Shown: positions 6,480-17,647, counted from the stretch's first letter. The stretch: 63,444 bases of DNA from an uncultured Bacteroidales bacterium (GCA_947304185.1 CAMZAM010000012.1:1-63444); one strand, 5' to 3'. The notes: generated from the letters alone by a model not told the origin. Made by a program: numbers and translations.

Positions 6480-7118
6480 ATGGGAACTATAAAACAAGGT
6501 ATTTTAGGCGGATTCAACGGTAAAGTTGGTACAGTTATAGGCTCTTCTTGGAAAGGAATAACCTACATGAAAGGCATTCCAACTCACACCCGCAATCCTC
6601 GCACTGAAAAGCAAATCGCGCAGCGCACAAAGATGGAGTTTGCACGTAACTTCCTGCAGCCAGCTGCAGAGTTCATTAACTTAGGTTTCAAAGACGTTGC
6701 AAAGCATCAGTCACCGCTCAACTATGCCGCATCACAAATGATGCGCAATGCCATCACCGGCGACTATCCTGATTACAGCCCAATCTACTCGCAGTTGAAA
6801 TGGTCACATGGCCTTCTCACACCTCCGGTAGTCGAAACAGTCTATGCCAACTACAATGGCATCGACTTTTTGTGGCAGGACAACTCAGGCTCCGGCAACG
6901 CCAAAGCTGATGACATCTCTATGGTTGTCATCTGCAATGAAGAGAAGAAAGAAATCGCGTATTTCATGAATGGCTACACCCGTTCATCATCCACCACGCA
7001 TTGCGAATTTCCTGATGAGTGGGTCGGTGACCATATCCACGTTTACGTCACCATGCGCTCCACCGATGGCAAGCTCATCTCAAACTCCCACTATTGTGGA
7101 GAGTTATTACTCGAATAA
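6480..7118 (+). CDS. DUF6266 family protein, copy 4 (type A)
   Basis: The protein is 212 aa and closes the array. The signature reads GILGGFNGKVGTVIGSSWKG, followed by ITYMKG and the basic HTRNPRTEKQIAQRTK. The helical stretch (EFARNFLQPAAEFINLGF, then YAASQMMRNAITGDYPDY) and the C-terminal beta domain (WQDNSGSGNAKADD, then HVYVTMRSTDGKLI) match copy 1. The array therefore runs A-B-B-A. A strong terminator begins 21 bp after the stop codon, which marks the end of the transcription unit. As in the other copies there is no leader peptide or membrane segment, and the biochemical role of the family is unknown. Confidence 0.85.
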   Translation: MGTIKQGILGGFNGKVGTVIGSSWKGITYMKGIPTHTRNPRTEKQIAQRTKMEFARNFLQPAAEFINLGFKDVAKHQSPLNYAASQMMRNAITGDYPDYSPIYSQLKWSHGLLTPPVVETVYANYNGIDFLWQDNSGSGNAKADDISMVVICNEEKKEIAYFMNGYTRSSSTTHCEFPDEWVGDHIHVYVTMRSTDGKLISNSHYCGELLLE

Positions 7119-7138
7119 CAGATTTGCTGTTTCTATAG

Positions 7139-7165
7139 AAAAACCGCCCATTTCGAGCGGTTTTT
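7139..7165 (+). terminator. Rho-independent terminator of the DUF6266 array
   Basis: A perfect 9-bp stem, AAAAACCGC (7139-7147) with GCGGTTTTT (7157-7165), closes a 9-nt loop and is followed by more T residues. Confidence 0.85.
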
Positions 7166-7222
7166 CTTATTTGTCACACAAAAAATATTTCCTTTTTATT
7201 TTTACTTATCAAAAATCTTTTA

Positions 7223-7230
7223 TATCTTTG
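7223..7230 (+). promoter_or_regulatory. Orphan -7 box
   Basis: TATCTTTG is a perfect TAnnTTTG box with no start codon of a credible gene between it and the terminator at 7362. It could drive a short RNA. Confidence 0.4.
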
Positions 7231-7236
7231 CAAATC

Positions 7237-7390
7237 AATCACTTATATCTTATTTTTATTGCTCTCATATTTGTAACATATTTGCAACACATTTTTATAA
7301 CTCATTGATTATAAAGACTTATTAGATTTGAAGAAGTGAAATAAACAAAAAAAAATTGACGAAAAAAGGACGCCGCGGCGTCCTTTTTTT
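7237..7390 (+). ncRNA. Possible small RNA between an orphan promoter and a terminator
   Basis: The interval between the array terminator and the VanX-like gene (7166-7427) holds no gene. A -7 box at 7223-7230 would start transcription near 7237, and a near-perfect terminator hairpin ends at about 7390, giving an RNA of roughly 150 nt. The body is AT-rich with a repeated ATATTTG. This is inference from the flanking signals only. Confidence 0.25.
7362..7390 (+). terminator. Strong palindromic terminator
   Basis: GGACGCC-GC-GGCGTCC (7368-7383) is a perfect stem flanked by A residues on the left and nine or more T residues on the right. By symmetry it could work in both directions. Confidence 0.75.
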
Positions 7391-7391
7391 T

Positions 7392-7399
7392 TATATTTG
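7392..7399 (+). promoter_or_regulatory. -7 box of the lipoprotein operon
   Basis: TATATTTG lies 28 bp before the ATG at 7428. It supports that start over the upstream in-frame codon at 7356, which would lie before the promoter. Confidence 0.6.
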
Positions 7400-7427
7400 C
7401 ACCTTAAAAATAACATTTAAAATTCTT

Positions 7428-8120
7428 ATGAAAAAACTCATACTTTTCGCAAGTTTGGCGTTGATTTTTGTAAGCTGCAGCAATAACAATCCAGAGAGCG
7501 ATGGCTCGGAGAATTTTGTAGCTATCACCGACGTTGTGCCGGATGTCATTTTAGAGATCCGTTATTACAGCACCTATAACTTCGTGGGCGCCCGCGTCGA
7601 CGGCTACGAGCAACCGATAGCGCTGATAACGAAGCAGTCAGCCGACTCGCTGAAAGTGGTGAGCGACGAGCTGAAGGAAAAGGGCTATCGTATGAAAATT
7701 TGGGACTCATACCGTCCGCAACGCGCCGTCAACCATTTCATCAGATGGGCCGAGGATCTGCAGGATACCACAATGAAACATATCTTCTACCCTATGGTCG
7801 ATAAGAGTTTGTTATTTGAACAGCAGTATATCATGGCACGCTCGGGACATTCGCGTGGTTCGACAGTGGATCTGACGTTGGTGGATGAGCAGACGGGCAA
7901 GGAACTCGACATGGGCAGCCCATTCGACTGGTTCGGCGATGAGAGTCATCCGGATTTCATGGATCTGACAGAGGAACAGATTGCTAACCGTCATATTCTG
8001 TGGGATGCCATGTTTGCCCATGGCTTCAAAGGCATCGACAGCGAGTGGTGGCATTTCACATTGAAAGACGAGCCTTTCCCGGATACGTATTTCGATTTCC
8101 CGGTAAGGGAATTAAAATAG
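7428..8120 (+). CDS. M15D D-alanyl-D-alanine dipeptidase (VanX-like) lipoprotein
   Basis: This is a zinc dipeptidase of family M15D, which hydrolyses D-Ala-D-Ala dipeptides. The 230-aa product begins with a lipoprotein signal peptide (MKKLILFASLALIFVSC, lipobox Cys17), so it is probably anchored in the periplasm or outer membrane. The zinc site is complete: SGHSRGSTVDL supplies His141 and Asp148, and SEWWHF supplies the catalytic Glu206 and ligand His209. WDSYRP near 92-97 carries the family arginine. Vancomycin-resistance partners (VanH, VanA) are absent, so a role in peptidoglycan or peptide recycling is more likely than resistance. It heads an operon: the TlpA-like gene starts 35 bp later. 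The ATG at 7428 gives the signal peptide directly and lies just after the promoter box. Confidence 0.9.
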   Translation: MKKLILFASLALIFVSCSNNNPESDGSENFVAITDVVPDVILEIRYYSTYNFVGARVDGYEQPIALITKQSADSLKVVSDELKEKGYRMKIWDSYRPQRAVNHFIRWAEDLQDTTMKHIFYPMVDKSLLFEQQYIMARSGHSRGSTVDLTLVDEQTGKELDMGSPFDWFGDESHPDFMDLTEEQIANRHILWDAMFAHGFKGIDSEWWHFTLKDEPFPDTYFDFPVRELK

Positions 8121-8155
8121 ATTAAACTTAACCAATTTAAAAATATTTAAAACCT

Positions 8156-9244
8156 ATGAAAAAATTATTATTATCGATCGTGGCAGCATTGTTAATTTTA
8201 AGCGGCTGCAACAAAACAAAGCAGTTCAAGGTGACATTGAACCTTGACAATTCGGATGGTGAGAAAGCTTACCTCATCAAGACCCTTGACGGCAACACGC
8301 CTATTATTCTCGACACCGTTGTTTTCGCCGAAAACTCAGCTGTTTTCAAAGTTGATTGCGACAACCCACAAGCACTTTACATCTTAAAACTCAAAGGAGA
8401 TCGGGATTTATTGATGATGTTTCCTGATAATCAAGACGTTGTTGTTACTGGCGATATCGATGACTTTATCCATATCGAAGCTACAGGTGGCGCCACACAA
8501 AACATTTTCAACGAATATCAGAAGGCTATTACAAAAATCAACGAGCCCGGATATGCACTTGAAGAGGAGATTAACGCCGCTTACGATGCCAACGACAGCT
8601 TGAAATATGAAGAACTCAACGCACAGTTTTTGGTCATCTACCATGAAACTATCGACTGTAAGAAAGACTTTGTCAAGAATCATACCGACAGCTATGTGGC
8701 ACATTACGTCCTCGACGAGATGAAATTTGACCTTGAACTGGCCGAGTTGAGAGAGTTGGCAGAACTTCTCACCAACGAGTCTCCTTATAGGGATAATGTC
8801 GAAAAATTTATTGAAAACAACCAACGCGTGGAGATTGGTCAACCTTTTATCGACTTCACTTTACAGACTGTCGATTGCAAGGATGTTAATCTCGCTGAGC
8901 TTATCAAAAACAACAAGCTTGTCATGGTTGACTTCTGGGCATCGTGGTGCGGACCGTGCCGCAACGAAAATCCCGTTGTGAAAGCTGCATACGAGAAATA
9001 TCATGACAAGGGTTTGGAGATTGTCGGCGTTAGTGTCGATAGAAAAGAGGCTGCCTGGCTTCAAGCCGTTGAAGAAGACGCTCTGCCGTACATTCAGGTA
9101 CGTGACGCTGAAGGTATAGTGGGCAACGACTACGCAGTGGTTTATATCCCGAGCAACTTCCTCTATGATCAAAACGGCGTGATGGTTGCAAAGGGTTTAA
9201 GAGGCGAGGAACTTGAAGCAAAGTTAGCGGAGCTGTTGAAATGA
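8156..9244 (+). CDS. TlpA-like thioredoxin lipoprotein with N-terminal DUF4369-type domain
   Basis: The 362-aa product is a membrane-anchored thiol-disulphide oxidoreductase. A lipoprotein signal ends at Cys18 (LLILSGC). Residues about 22-115 form the beta-rich DUF4369-type domain common at the front of Bacteroidota TlpA proteins, followed by a helical linker to about 225. The C-terminal thioredoxin domain has VDFWASWCGPCRNE, with redox Cys265 and Cys268, and the cis-Pro loop VYIPSNFLYD. Such proteins act in the periplasm, often reducing cytochrome c or other disulphides, but the specific partner is not visible here. The stop codon overlaps the start of the next gene (ATGA), which implies translational coupling. 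Confidence 0.9.
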   Translation: MKKLLLSIVAALLILSGCNKTKQFKVTLNLDNSDGEKAYLIKTLDGNTPIILDTVVFAENSAVFKVDCDNPQALYILKLKGDRDLLMMFPDNQDVVVTGDIDDFIHIEATGGATQNIFNEYQKAITKINEPGYALEEEINAAYDANDSLKYEELNAQFLVIYHETIDCKKDFVKNHTDSYVAHYVLDEMKFDLELAELRELAELLTNESPYRDNVEKFIENNQRVEIGQPFIDFTLQTVDCKDVNLAELIKNNKLVMVDFWASWCGPCRNENPVVKAAYEKYHDKGLEIVGVSVDRKEAAWLQAVEEDALPYIQVRDAEGIVGNDYAVVYIPSNFLYDQNGVMVAKGLRGEELEAKLAELLK

Positions 9245-10410
9245 AATCAATAATTGTAAAAACCGTACTTGCCTTCTGCATCTTGACAATGACATCGTGC
9301 TCTATCATCAGAGCCCTGAAGACAGATGGCAAAGACGGTCCGAATGTCTTCAGTTACCAGAAACGTGAGGTTGACACCATCGACAACGGTGAGGAGGTGT
9401 TTGTGTTTCCCGTCGGCCAGCGTGCCGACTGGATCGACAGCTTTTATTTCTACCACAAGGCACATGGCTGCGATAGTATGACTTTTCTTGAGGCGATGGA
9501 TCGGAAAAGCAACACACAGGGCTTGCTCATTATCCACAACGACAGCATCGTTTATGAAAGATATTGGGGCGATTTCAACGCCGACACTTACGCAACTATC
9601 TTCTCCGTTTCAAAATCAATAACATCGCTGATGTGCGGCATCGCTGTTGACGACGGATACATCCACAGCATCGACGACCCTGTCACCGACTATCTGCCGG
9701 AACTCAAAAAGAAAGACCCGATGTGGCAGAAGCTGACCATCCGTCATCTGCTCGACATGAAGAGCGGCCTGGATTTCGAAGACACGTATGAGTTCACCTC
9801 GTGGAAAGACATAAAAATGCTTAATGCGATGTCAAAACTGAATTACGGACACAACATCAGGAAGCAAATCCGAGGTTTGAAATTCCGTTGTGAGCCAGGT
9901 ACCCAACTACGTTACGAGAGCATGACATCGGCGATTCTTGGTGTGGTCATAGAGAATGCCTCAGGCAAGCGTTTTGCCGACTATCTAAGCGAGAAAGTGT
10001 GGCAGCCGCTCGGCATGGAAAATTACGCTTTGATTAACATCGACAGCCGTAAACACGACATGGCGCACGCCTTTGGCGGTATCACGATGACATTGAGAGA
10101 CTTGGCCAAGATAGGCCAGCTTTATCTCAACTATGGCTTATGGGAGGGCAAACGTATCGTAAGTGAGGAATGGATTCGTCAGACTATAACCTTTGACGAG
10201 AATAGTCACGGCTATCATTACAACTGGTATAACATAAGCTATGAGGGTTATACTAGACCTGAAAATTCCGGCTATTACGCATATGGTATCTGTGCCCAAA
10301 CAATTTACGTCAACCCGTATAAAAACCTTGTAATAGTGAGAATGGGCCTATCAAACAACGGCTGCGCATTTCTTCCGGTACTATTTGAGCAGCTGAGTAT
10401 GCAGTATTGA
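9241..10410 (+). CDS. Beta-lactamase-family serine hydrolase lipoprotein
   Basis: This is a PF00144-type serine hydrolase (class C beta-lactamase/esterase fold) of 389 aa. The N-terminus is a lipoprotein signal (CILTMTSC, Cys20). The active-site SxxK is Ser122-Val-Ser-Lys125 within IFSVSKSITS. The second motif appears as Tyr-Glu-Ser in LRYESMTSAILG, in place of the Tyr-x-Asn of classical beta-lactamases, and GGITMTLRDLAKIG is a typical family stretch. Substrate cannot be deduced; esterases, D-amino peptidases and peptidoglycan-modifying enzymes share the fold. It overlaps the TlpA-like gene by 4 nt and is the last gene of the operon, all three of whose products are lipoproteins. A role in envelope maintenance with the VanX-like enzyme is plausible. 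Confidence 0.85.
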   Translation: MKSIIVKTVLAFCILTMTSCSIIRALKTDGKDGPNVFSYQKREVDTIDNGEEVFVFPVGQRADWIDSFYFYHKAHGCDSMTFLEAMDRKSNTQGLLIIHNDSIVYERYWGDFNADTYATIFSVSKSITSLMCGIAVDDGYIHSIDDPVTDYLPELKKKDPMWQKLTIRHLLDMKSGLDFEDTYEFTSWKDIKMLNAMSKLNYGHNIRKQIRGLKFRCEPGTQLRYESMTSAILGVVIENASGKRFADYLSEKVWQPLGMENYALINIDSRKHDMAHAFGGITMTLRDLAKIGQLYLNYGLWEGKRIVSEEWIRQTITFDENSHGYHYNWYNISYEGYTRPENSGYYAYGICAQTIYVNPYKNLVIVRMGLSNNGCAFLPVLFEQLSMQY

Positions 10411-10439
10411 TTAAAGAATGATGTTATTCAAAAATGTTT

Positions 10440-10447
10440 TATATTTG
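10440..10447 (+). promoter_or_regulatory. -7 box of the GH97 gene
   Basis: TATATTTG lies 20 bp before the ATG at 10468. Confidence 0.55.
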
Positions 10448-10455
10448 CATGATAA

Positions 10456-12774
<2,319 letters not shown>

Positions 12775-12826
12775 ATTGAACGCGGATTTTTCAATTACAT
12801 GAAACGTCTTAATAAATAGATTTTTG

Positions 12827-12834
12827 TATTTTTG
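12827..12834 (+). promoter_or_regulatory. -7 box of the AI-2E-family gene
   Basis: TATTTTTG lies 16 bp before the ATG at 12851. Confidence 0.55.
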
Positions 12835-12850
12835 CCAAAAATAACTCTAT

Positions 12851-13996
12851 ATGGAAAAGCTTAGCAACGTTGAAAAACTGTCGAAATACCTGATTTTTGT
12901 AGTTATTATAGCCGTCGTGTGCTCGGTGTGCTGGTACTTCAGCACCGTGCTGGTTTATGTGATTCTGGCATTTGTGGTGTCGCTCATCAGCCGACCGCTG
13001 GCACGCCTCATGGGAAAACTGCGCATCAAAGGAAAGAGCGCTCCCGACTGGCTACTGTCGATACTATCTATCATCCTTGTCATCGCCCTTCTGCTTATGG
13101 TGGTCCTGCTGGTAATCCCTGTGATAACCAACATCATCAACGATGCTTCGCTGTTCAGCAATATCGACACTTCTGAAGGAAACTTCGGCGACACCATCAA
13201 CGACTGGATTATCGGTATTTTCCCGAGCTTAGGCGAGGATTTCGACGCCATAGGCACGCTGCTCAACTACCTGAAAGGTCTATTGTCGGAATTCTCCATC
13301 ACCGGTTTGCTCGGCTCGGTTGGCTCCATCGTGATTGACCTCGCTATCGGACTGTTTGCAGTGGTGTTCATCTCTTTCTTCTTCGTAAAAGACGAGAAAT
13401 TATTCTCTAAGATAGTGGCAGCTCTGGTTCCTGACCGCATCGAGACCTCAGTGACTGAGTCTATCGGCGATATCCAACATCTGCTTTCACGTTATTTCGT
13501 TGGACTTCTCCTTGAGATGTTCTGCGTTGCACTGCTGAATTTCCTTGGCTTGTGGCTCATCGCTCGCATCAGCATCAGCTACGCCCTCGGCATCGCATTC
13601 ATCGCGGGAATCCTCAATATCCTTCCTTATGTGGGACCTATCATCGGTGAGATTCTTGGTGCATTACTTGGCATGGTACTTCATTATGGCGCCAACGTCG
13701 GTTTGGACGTCAACATCTGGATCTTCGCATTGATTATCATTGCGATAATGCTGACGGTACAGCTCGTCGACAACTTTGTGCTGCAGCCGATAATCTACTC
13801 TACCAGCATCCAGGCGACACCGCTTGAAATCTTCATCGTGATGCTCATGGCAGGACACATCGGAGGCATCTTGGGAATGCTCGCCGCAATACCAGCCTAC
13901 ACTGTCATCCGCGTCATCGCCGGAAGATTTTTCTACGACAAGAAAGTAGTGCAGCGGTTGATGCCGGATTTGAAAAAAGACGTTAAGAAATCTTAA
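12851..13996 (+). CDS. AI-2E family transporter (PerM/YdiK-like)
   Basis: The 381-aa polytopic membrane protein belongs to the AI-2E transporter (PerM) family. Hydrophobic segments occur at about 12-50, 68-95, 150-185 and then several between 225 and 355. The family stretch ILPYVGPIIGEILGALLGM lies near residue 258, and NFVLQPIIYS near 308. Members are linked to quorum-signal export or to sodium/proton antiport; which applies here is not decidable. The gene has its own promoter. Its stop codon overlaps the stop codon of the convergent SLC13 gene by 4 bp, with no room for a terminator between them. Confidence 0.9.
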   Translation: MEKLSNVEKLSKYLIFVVIIAVVCSVCWYFSTVLVYVILAFVVSLISRPLARLMGKLRIKGKSAPDWLLSILSIILVIALLLMVVLLVIPVITNIINDASLFSNIDTSEGNFGDTINDWIIGIFPSLGEDFDAIGTLLNYLKGLLSEFSITGLLGSVGSIVIDLAIGLFAVVFISFFFVKDEKLFSKIVAALVPDRIETSVTESIGDIQHLLSRYFVGLLLEMFCVALLNFLGLWLIARISISYALGIAFIAGILNILPYVGPIIGEILGALLGMVLHYGANVGLDVNIWIFALIIIAIMLTVQLVDNFVLQPIIYSTSIQATPLEIFIVMLMAGHIGGILGMLAAIPAYTVIRVIAGRFFYDKKVVQRLMPDLKKDVKKS

Positions 13997-15396
13997 AACG
14001 CCGCGATCCTCAACAACACGTAGCCTAACACGCCACCGATAACACCTAATATCAAGCCAACTTTCACCATTTGGCTTGTTTTAATCATGCCGGTGGAGGC
14101 GGCGATGGCATTAGGTGGTGTGGAGATCGGCAAGGTCATGGCGAGAGAACAGCAGATGGCGACGTAAATTATCAATGAAGCGGCGCCTCCGAGAGCTGTA
14201 AGCTCTCCCTTGATGGCGGTGGAGACGACAGCAAGGACCGGCATGAGCAGGCTTGCTGCCGAAGAGTTGGAGATGAAGGTCGAGAGCAGGTACATGACAA
14301 AGCCTGCACCGATGATCACCAGCACTGCCGGCCATTTCGTGAACGGGATGGCGTTGATAAGCACGGTGGCTAAGCCAGTTCCATTTAAGCAGGTACCAAG
14401 AGCAAAGCCGCCAGCTACCATCCACAAGATATGCCATTCAATCTTCGAGAAGTCATCGGCTTTGAAGACTCCCGTTATTGAGAACACCGCAAACGGCACC
14501 AAAGCCACGATGTTAGCATCGAAATGCGTCCAGCCTTCAGTCACCCACAGCAATATCGTGACAGGCATGGTGATTGCCACAATCCAGAAGTCGCGGTCGA
14601 ACTTGCTTGTCGATTCTATCTCAATCTCAAGCTTTTCCATCTTCATCGGGAAGAAAAGCATCAGCACAACCCAAGCTATCAACAGAAGCACGATGACGTA
14701 AGGTACCATGTGCACCACCCACGAGCCGAAGCTGATGTCGATGCCGACCTTCGTCAAGGCACCGAGAGCGATGGCGTTAGGCGGCGTGCCGATTGGCGTT
14801 CCCAAGCCTCCGAAGTTAGCCGCAATAGGGATGGCGAGCGTCAAGGCAGCCGGAGCGGCACTGTCTTTCGGCAAGGTCTTCAACACCGGAGCCATAAACG
14901 CCAGCATCATGGCGGCGGTGGCGGTGTTCGACATGAACATCGAGAACATTCCAGGCACCAGCAACAGTCCGAGAAGTACGAACTTAGGCTTGCTGCCGAA
15001 GACGCGAAGCAAGGTGCGCGCGAGATAAGCGTCCAAACCGACTTTATTTGCTGCTATCGCCAACACGAAGCCGCCTAAAAACAGCATGATGACAGGGTCG
15101 GCGAACGATGCCATGATCTCACGATAACTCACGGCTGTGCCATGTTCCACAAGTACAAATCCTTTGTCGGAGACAGCGAATAGAAGTGCCACTATTGTCG
15201 TCACCGATGTCGCCCAGGCTGGGATGACCTCAAAGAGCCACATCAGGGCGGCAAAGACGAAGATCGCCAAGGTGCGCTGTTGCATCACATTCATCCCGTT
15301 GATACCCAAATCGGCGGTCGGCAAAACCCATAACATTATGGTTATCAATAAGATAACTATAGTGAGAATGATCTTTTTGGTGTTAAATCTTTCCAT
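13993..15396 (-). CDS. SLC13/DASS family anion:sodium symporter
   Basis: A 467-aa divalent-anion symporter of the SLC13 (DASS, CitT) type, with about 11-12 hydrophobic segments. The two family repeats carrying the sodium-site PPN motifs are present: IGTPPNAIALG near residue 200 and ISTPPNAIAAS near 424. Likely substrates are C4-dicarboxylates, citrate, sulphate or phosphate; the sequence does not settle which. It begins 7 bp downstream of the GH92 mannosidase stop, so the two are probably co-transcribed, although a metabolic link between them is not obvious. Confidence 0.9.
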   Translation of the reverse strand: MERFNTKKIILTIVILLITIMLWVLPTADLGINGMNVMQQRTLAIFVFAALMWLFEVIPAWATSVTTIVALLFAVSDKGFVLVEHGTAVSYREIMASFADPVIMLFLGGFVLAIAANKVGLDAYLARTLLRVFGSKPKFVLLGLLLVPGMFSMFMSNTATAAMMLAFMAPVLKTLPKDSAAPAALTLAIPIAANFGGLGTPIGTPPNAIALGALTKVGIDISFGSWVVHMVPYVIVLLLIAWVVLMLFFPMKMEKLEIEIESTSKFDRDFWIVAITMPVTILLWVTEGWTHFDANIVALVPFAVFSITGVFKADDFSKIEWHILWMVAGGFALGTCLNGTGLATVLINAIPFTKWPAVLVIIGAGFVMYLLSTFISNSSAASLLMPVLAVVSTAIKGELTALGGAASLIIYVAICCSLAMTLPISTPPNAIAASTGMIKTSQMVKVGLILGVIGGVLGYVLLRIAAF

Positions 15397-15403
15397 GATA
15401 AAG

Positions 15404-17626
15404 CTATTTCATCTTAAATTCCAAAGTGCCACCATCCATAATCTGCTTATGTGTGATGACGTAGTCGGTTATCGGCTTGCCATTGAGTTTCACGCTCTTC
15501 ACATGAACTTTTTTTGCCGTCTTATTAGGCGCGATTATCGTGAAATCTTTACCATTTTCGAGATGCAAAACAGCCTTTTTAAACAGTGGTGTGCCGATGA
15601 CATATTCCGCTGAGCCCGCGTGGAACGGATAGAATCCGAGACTTGAGAAGATATACCATGCCGACATCTGACCGCAGTCGTCGTTGCCCGCATATCCGCA
15701 CGGCGTAGCACGATAAAACTCGCTCCTCACCTGCTCTACCAGCTCCTGCGTTCTCTCAGGTTTCCCTGCAAAATTATACAGATAAACGGTGTGATGACTC
15801 GGCTCGTTGCCATGAGCATACTGACCGATGAAGCCGCTGGCGTTGCCGTCGACATTTCCGGAAGTGGCTGTCAGACTGAAGTTTTCGTCAAGTTTCTTCA
15901 AAAATGCCTTCTTACTGCCGAAGAGGTCGATCAGACCCTGAGGATCCTGAGGCACGAACCACATATATTGCCATGCGTTGCCTTCCACAAAACACGGCTG
16001 TTCGTATGAAAGCGGGTCGAAACCCTCGATCCAGTTGCCGTTTTCGTCTTTCGGACGGAAGAATCCCGTCTCAGGGTCGAAGAGGTTCTTATAAAACATG
16101 CTACGACGATAGAAACGCTCGTAATCGTCAGTCTTCCCGAGCTTTTTGGCTATCAAAGCCACGCAAGCGTCGTCAAAGGCCTGCTCCATGGTGATGCTCA
16201 CGCTCTCGTCTTGCAGTGTCTGCGGCAGATATTCATATTTCTCCCAGATCTCGAAAGGTGAGTTGTAATGGCTTCGGGTGCTGCTTTCCACCATCGCCTG
16301 ATATGCCTCTTCCACGTCGATGCCCGGAATATCAGCCATGATGGCATCAGCCAGCACCGGGATGGCATGGTTACCAATCATGCAGTAGTTGTCCTGTCCC
16401 CAGAGGTCCCAAATCGGCAGGTAGCCGTAAGTTTTATGATGGATGATCATGTCATTGACAAACTGTGCGGCGTTCTTCGGGTCGATAAGGGTGTAAAGCG
16501 GATGCGCGGCGCGGAAGGTGTCCCATAAGCTGAAGGTGCTGTGATAGGTCTGTCCTTCAGGCATCTGCTTGATCTCGAAATTAGTGTCCATATAACGTCC
16601 ATCGACGTCGCTCATGGTGTTGGGCTGCATCAAGACATGGTAAAGTCCGGTGTAGAATATGGTTTTCTGCTCGTCAGTGCCTTCAATATCGATGCGGCTG
16701 AGCTCGCGCTGCCAAACATCATGGGCAGCCTTCACATAACCGTCGAAGTCCCAGCTTTGAGCCTCAGCAAGCATGTTCTTACGTGCGCCGTCGTTGTCGA
16801 CAGGCGAGATGGCGACTTTCACTATAAGTTCTTGACTATCATTATCGAAGCTCAGGGCAGCGCGAGGTGTGCGACCATTCACGACATCGCTGTTGCCTAC
16901 ATTCAGGCCGCCGTTCATCAGAAGATGACCAGCGATAGGCTTCGAGAACTCGGCTCTGAAATATATCTTACGCAGCTTAGCCCATCCGCAGACCACACGG
17001 TAGCCTTCCACCGTATGGTCATCCACGATACGTATCTGACCTTGTATGATGTCGTAGAAACGGCGGCCTGAGTAATAAGCATCCTTGCGGTAAACGCCAC
17101 GGTCCATGTCAAGGACCACTGTCTGCGGTTTGCCTTTCGGGAAAGTATATTTGGTGATTCCCGTCCTGACGGTCGCCGACACTTCCACGTTCACTCCGCT
17201 TTCTTCCAGCAAAACCTGGTAATATCCTGGACGTGCCGCTTCTTTTTCATGACTGTAATGCTGTCCGAAATCAGCGTTTTTCAGCTGTTCAGGCGTCACT
17301 TCCGAGCTCATCGGCATCAAGCTGACATCAATCAAATCGGTGCAACCTGTGCCACTAAGATGCGTATGTGTGAAGCCGTAAATCACGTCTTTGTTATAAT
17401 CATAACCTGAGCAAGGGTCCCAAGTGACCATCTGCTCCGTCTCAGGACTTAGCTGCACCATACCTTGAGGCATCGTGGCACCAGGGAAGGTGCTCCCGCT
17501 CAGCGCACCGGTCTCGTCAGTCTGAGTGCCAATGAAAGGGTTTACAAACTTAGTGTAATCGTTATTCTGCGCAAGCAAAAACAATGGCAGAACCATAGCA
17601 AAAATCAGGGTCAAATATTTTTTCAT
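15404..17626 (-). CDS. GH92 family alpha-mannosidase, secreted
   Basis: The 740-aa enzyme has a signal peptide (MKKYLTLIFAMVLPLFLLAQ). It starts its mature part with VNPFIGTQTDETGALSG, the usual GH92 N-terminus. GH92 enzymes are calcium-dependent inverting exo-alpha-mannosidases acting on N-glycans or yeast mannan. The catalytic acid is expected in YAHGNEPSHH (Glu608), and the base in GNDDCGQMSAWY (Asp649/Asp650). The length is typical of the family. Expression probably starts at the promoter at 17648-17655 and continues into the SLC13 gene 7 bp downstream. The linkage specificity (1,2, 1,3, 1,4 or 1,6) cannot be read from the motifs alone. Confidence 0.95.
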   Translation of the reverse strand: MKKYLTLIFAMVLPLFLLAQNNDYTKFVNPFIGTQTDETGALSGSTFPGATMPQGMVQLSPETEQMVTWDPCSGYDYNKDVIYGFTHTHLSGTGCTDLIDVSLMPMSSEVTPEQLKNADFGQHYSHEKEAARPGYYQVLLEESGVNVEVSATVRTGITKYTFPKGKPQTVVLDMDRGVYRKDAYYSGRRFYDIIQGQIRIVDDHTVEGYRVVCGWAKLRKIYFRAEFSKPIAGHLLMNGGLNVGNSDVVNGRTPRAALSFDNDSQELIVKVAISPVDNDGARKNMLAEAQSWDFDGYVKAAHDVWQRELSRIDIEGTDEQKTIFYTGLYHVLMQPNTMSDVDGRYMDTNFEIKQMPEGQTYHSTFSLWDTFRAAHPLYTLIDPKNAAQFVNDMIIHHKTYGYLPIWDLWGQDNYCMIGNHAIPVLADAIMADIPGIDVEEAYQAMVESSTRSHYNSPFEIWEKYEYLPQTLQDESVSITMEQAFDDACVALIAKKLGKTDDYERFYRRSMFYKNLFDPETGFFRPKDENGNWIEGFDPLSYEQPCFVEGNAWQYMWFVPQDPQGLIDLFGSKKAFLKKLDENFSLTATSGNVDGNASGFIGQYAHGNEPSHHTVYLYNFAGKPERTQELVEQVRSEFYRATPCGYAGNDDCGQMSAWYIFSSLGFYPFHAGSAEYVIGTPLFKKAVLHLENGKDFTIIAPNKTAKKVHVKSVKLNGKPITDYVITHKQIMDGGTLEFKMK

Positions 17627-17647
17627 AGCGATTAAATTTTCGATTCA

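Noticed and set aside
4445..7118. Double-glycine bacteriocin leaders in the DUF6266 N-termini
   Set aside because: GILGG resembles a GG leader, but the proteins are over 210 aa, the segment continues conserved past the GG, and no peptidase-containing transporter is near.
7356..7427. Upstream extension of the VanX-like gene
   Set aside because: It would begin before the terminator hairpin and promoter box, and would mask the signal peptide.
14524..15078. 184-codon open frame antisense to the SLC13 gene
   Set aside because: Charged, His/Arg-rich translation typical of an antisense shadow of a membrane-protein gene.
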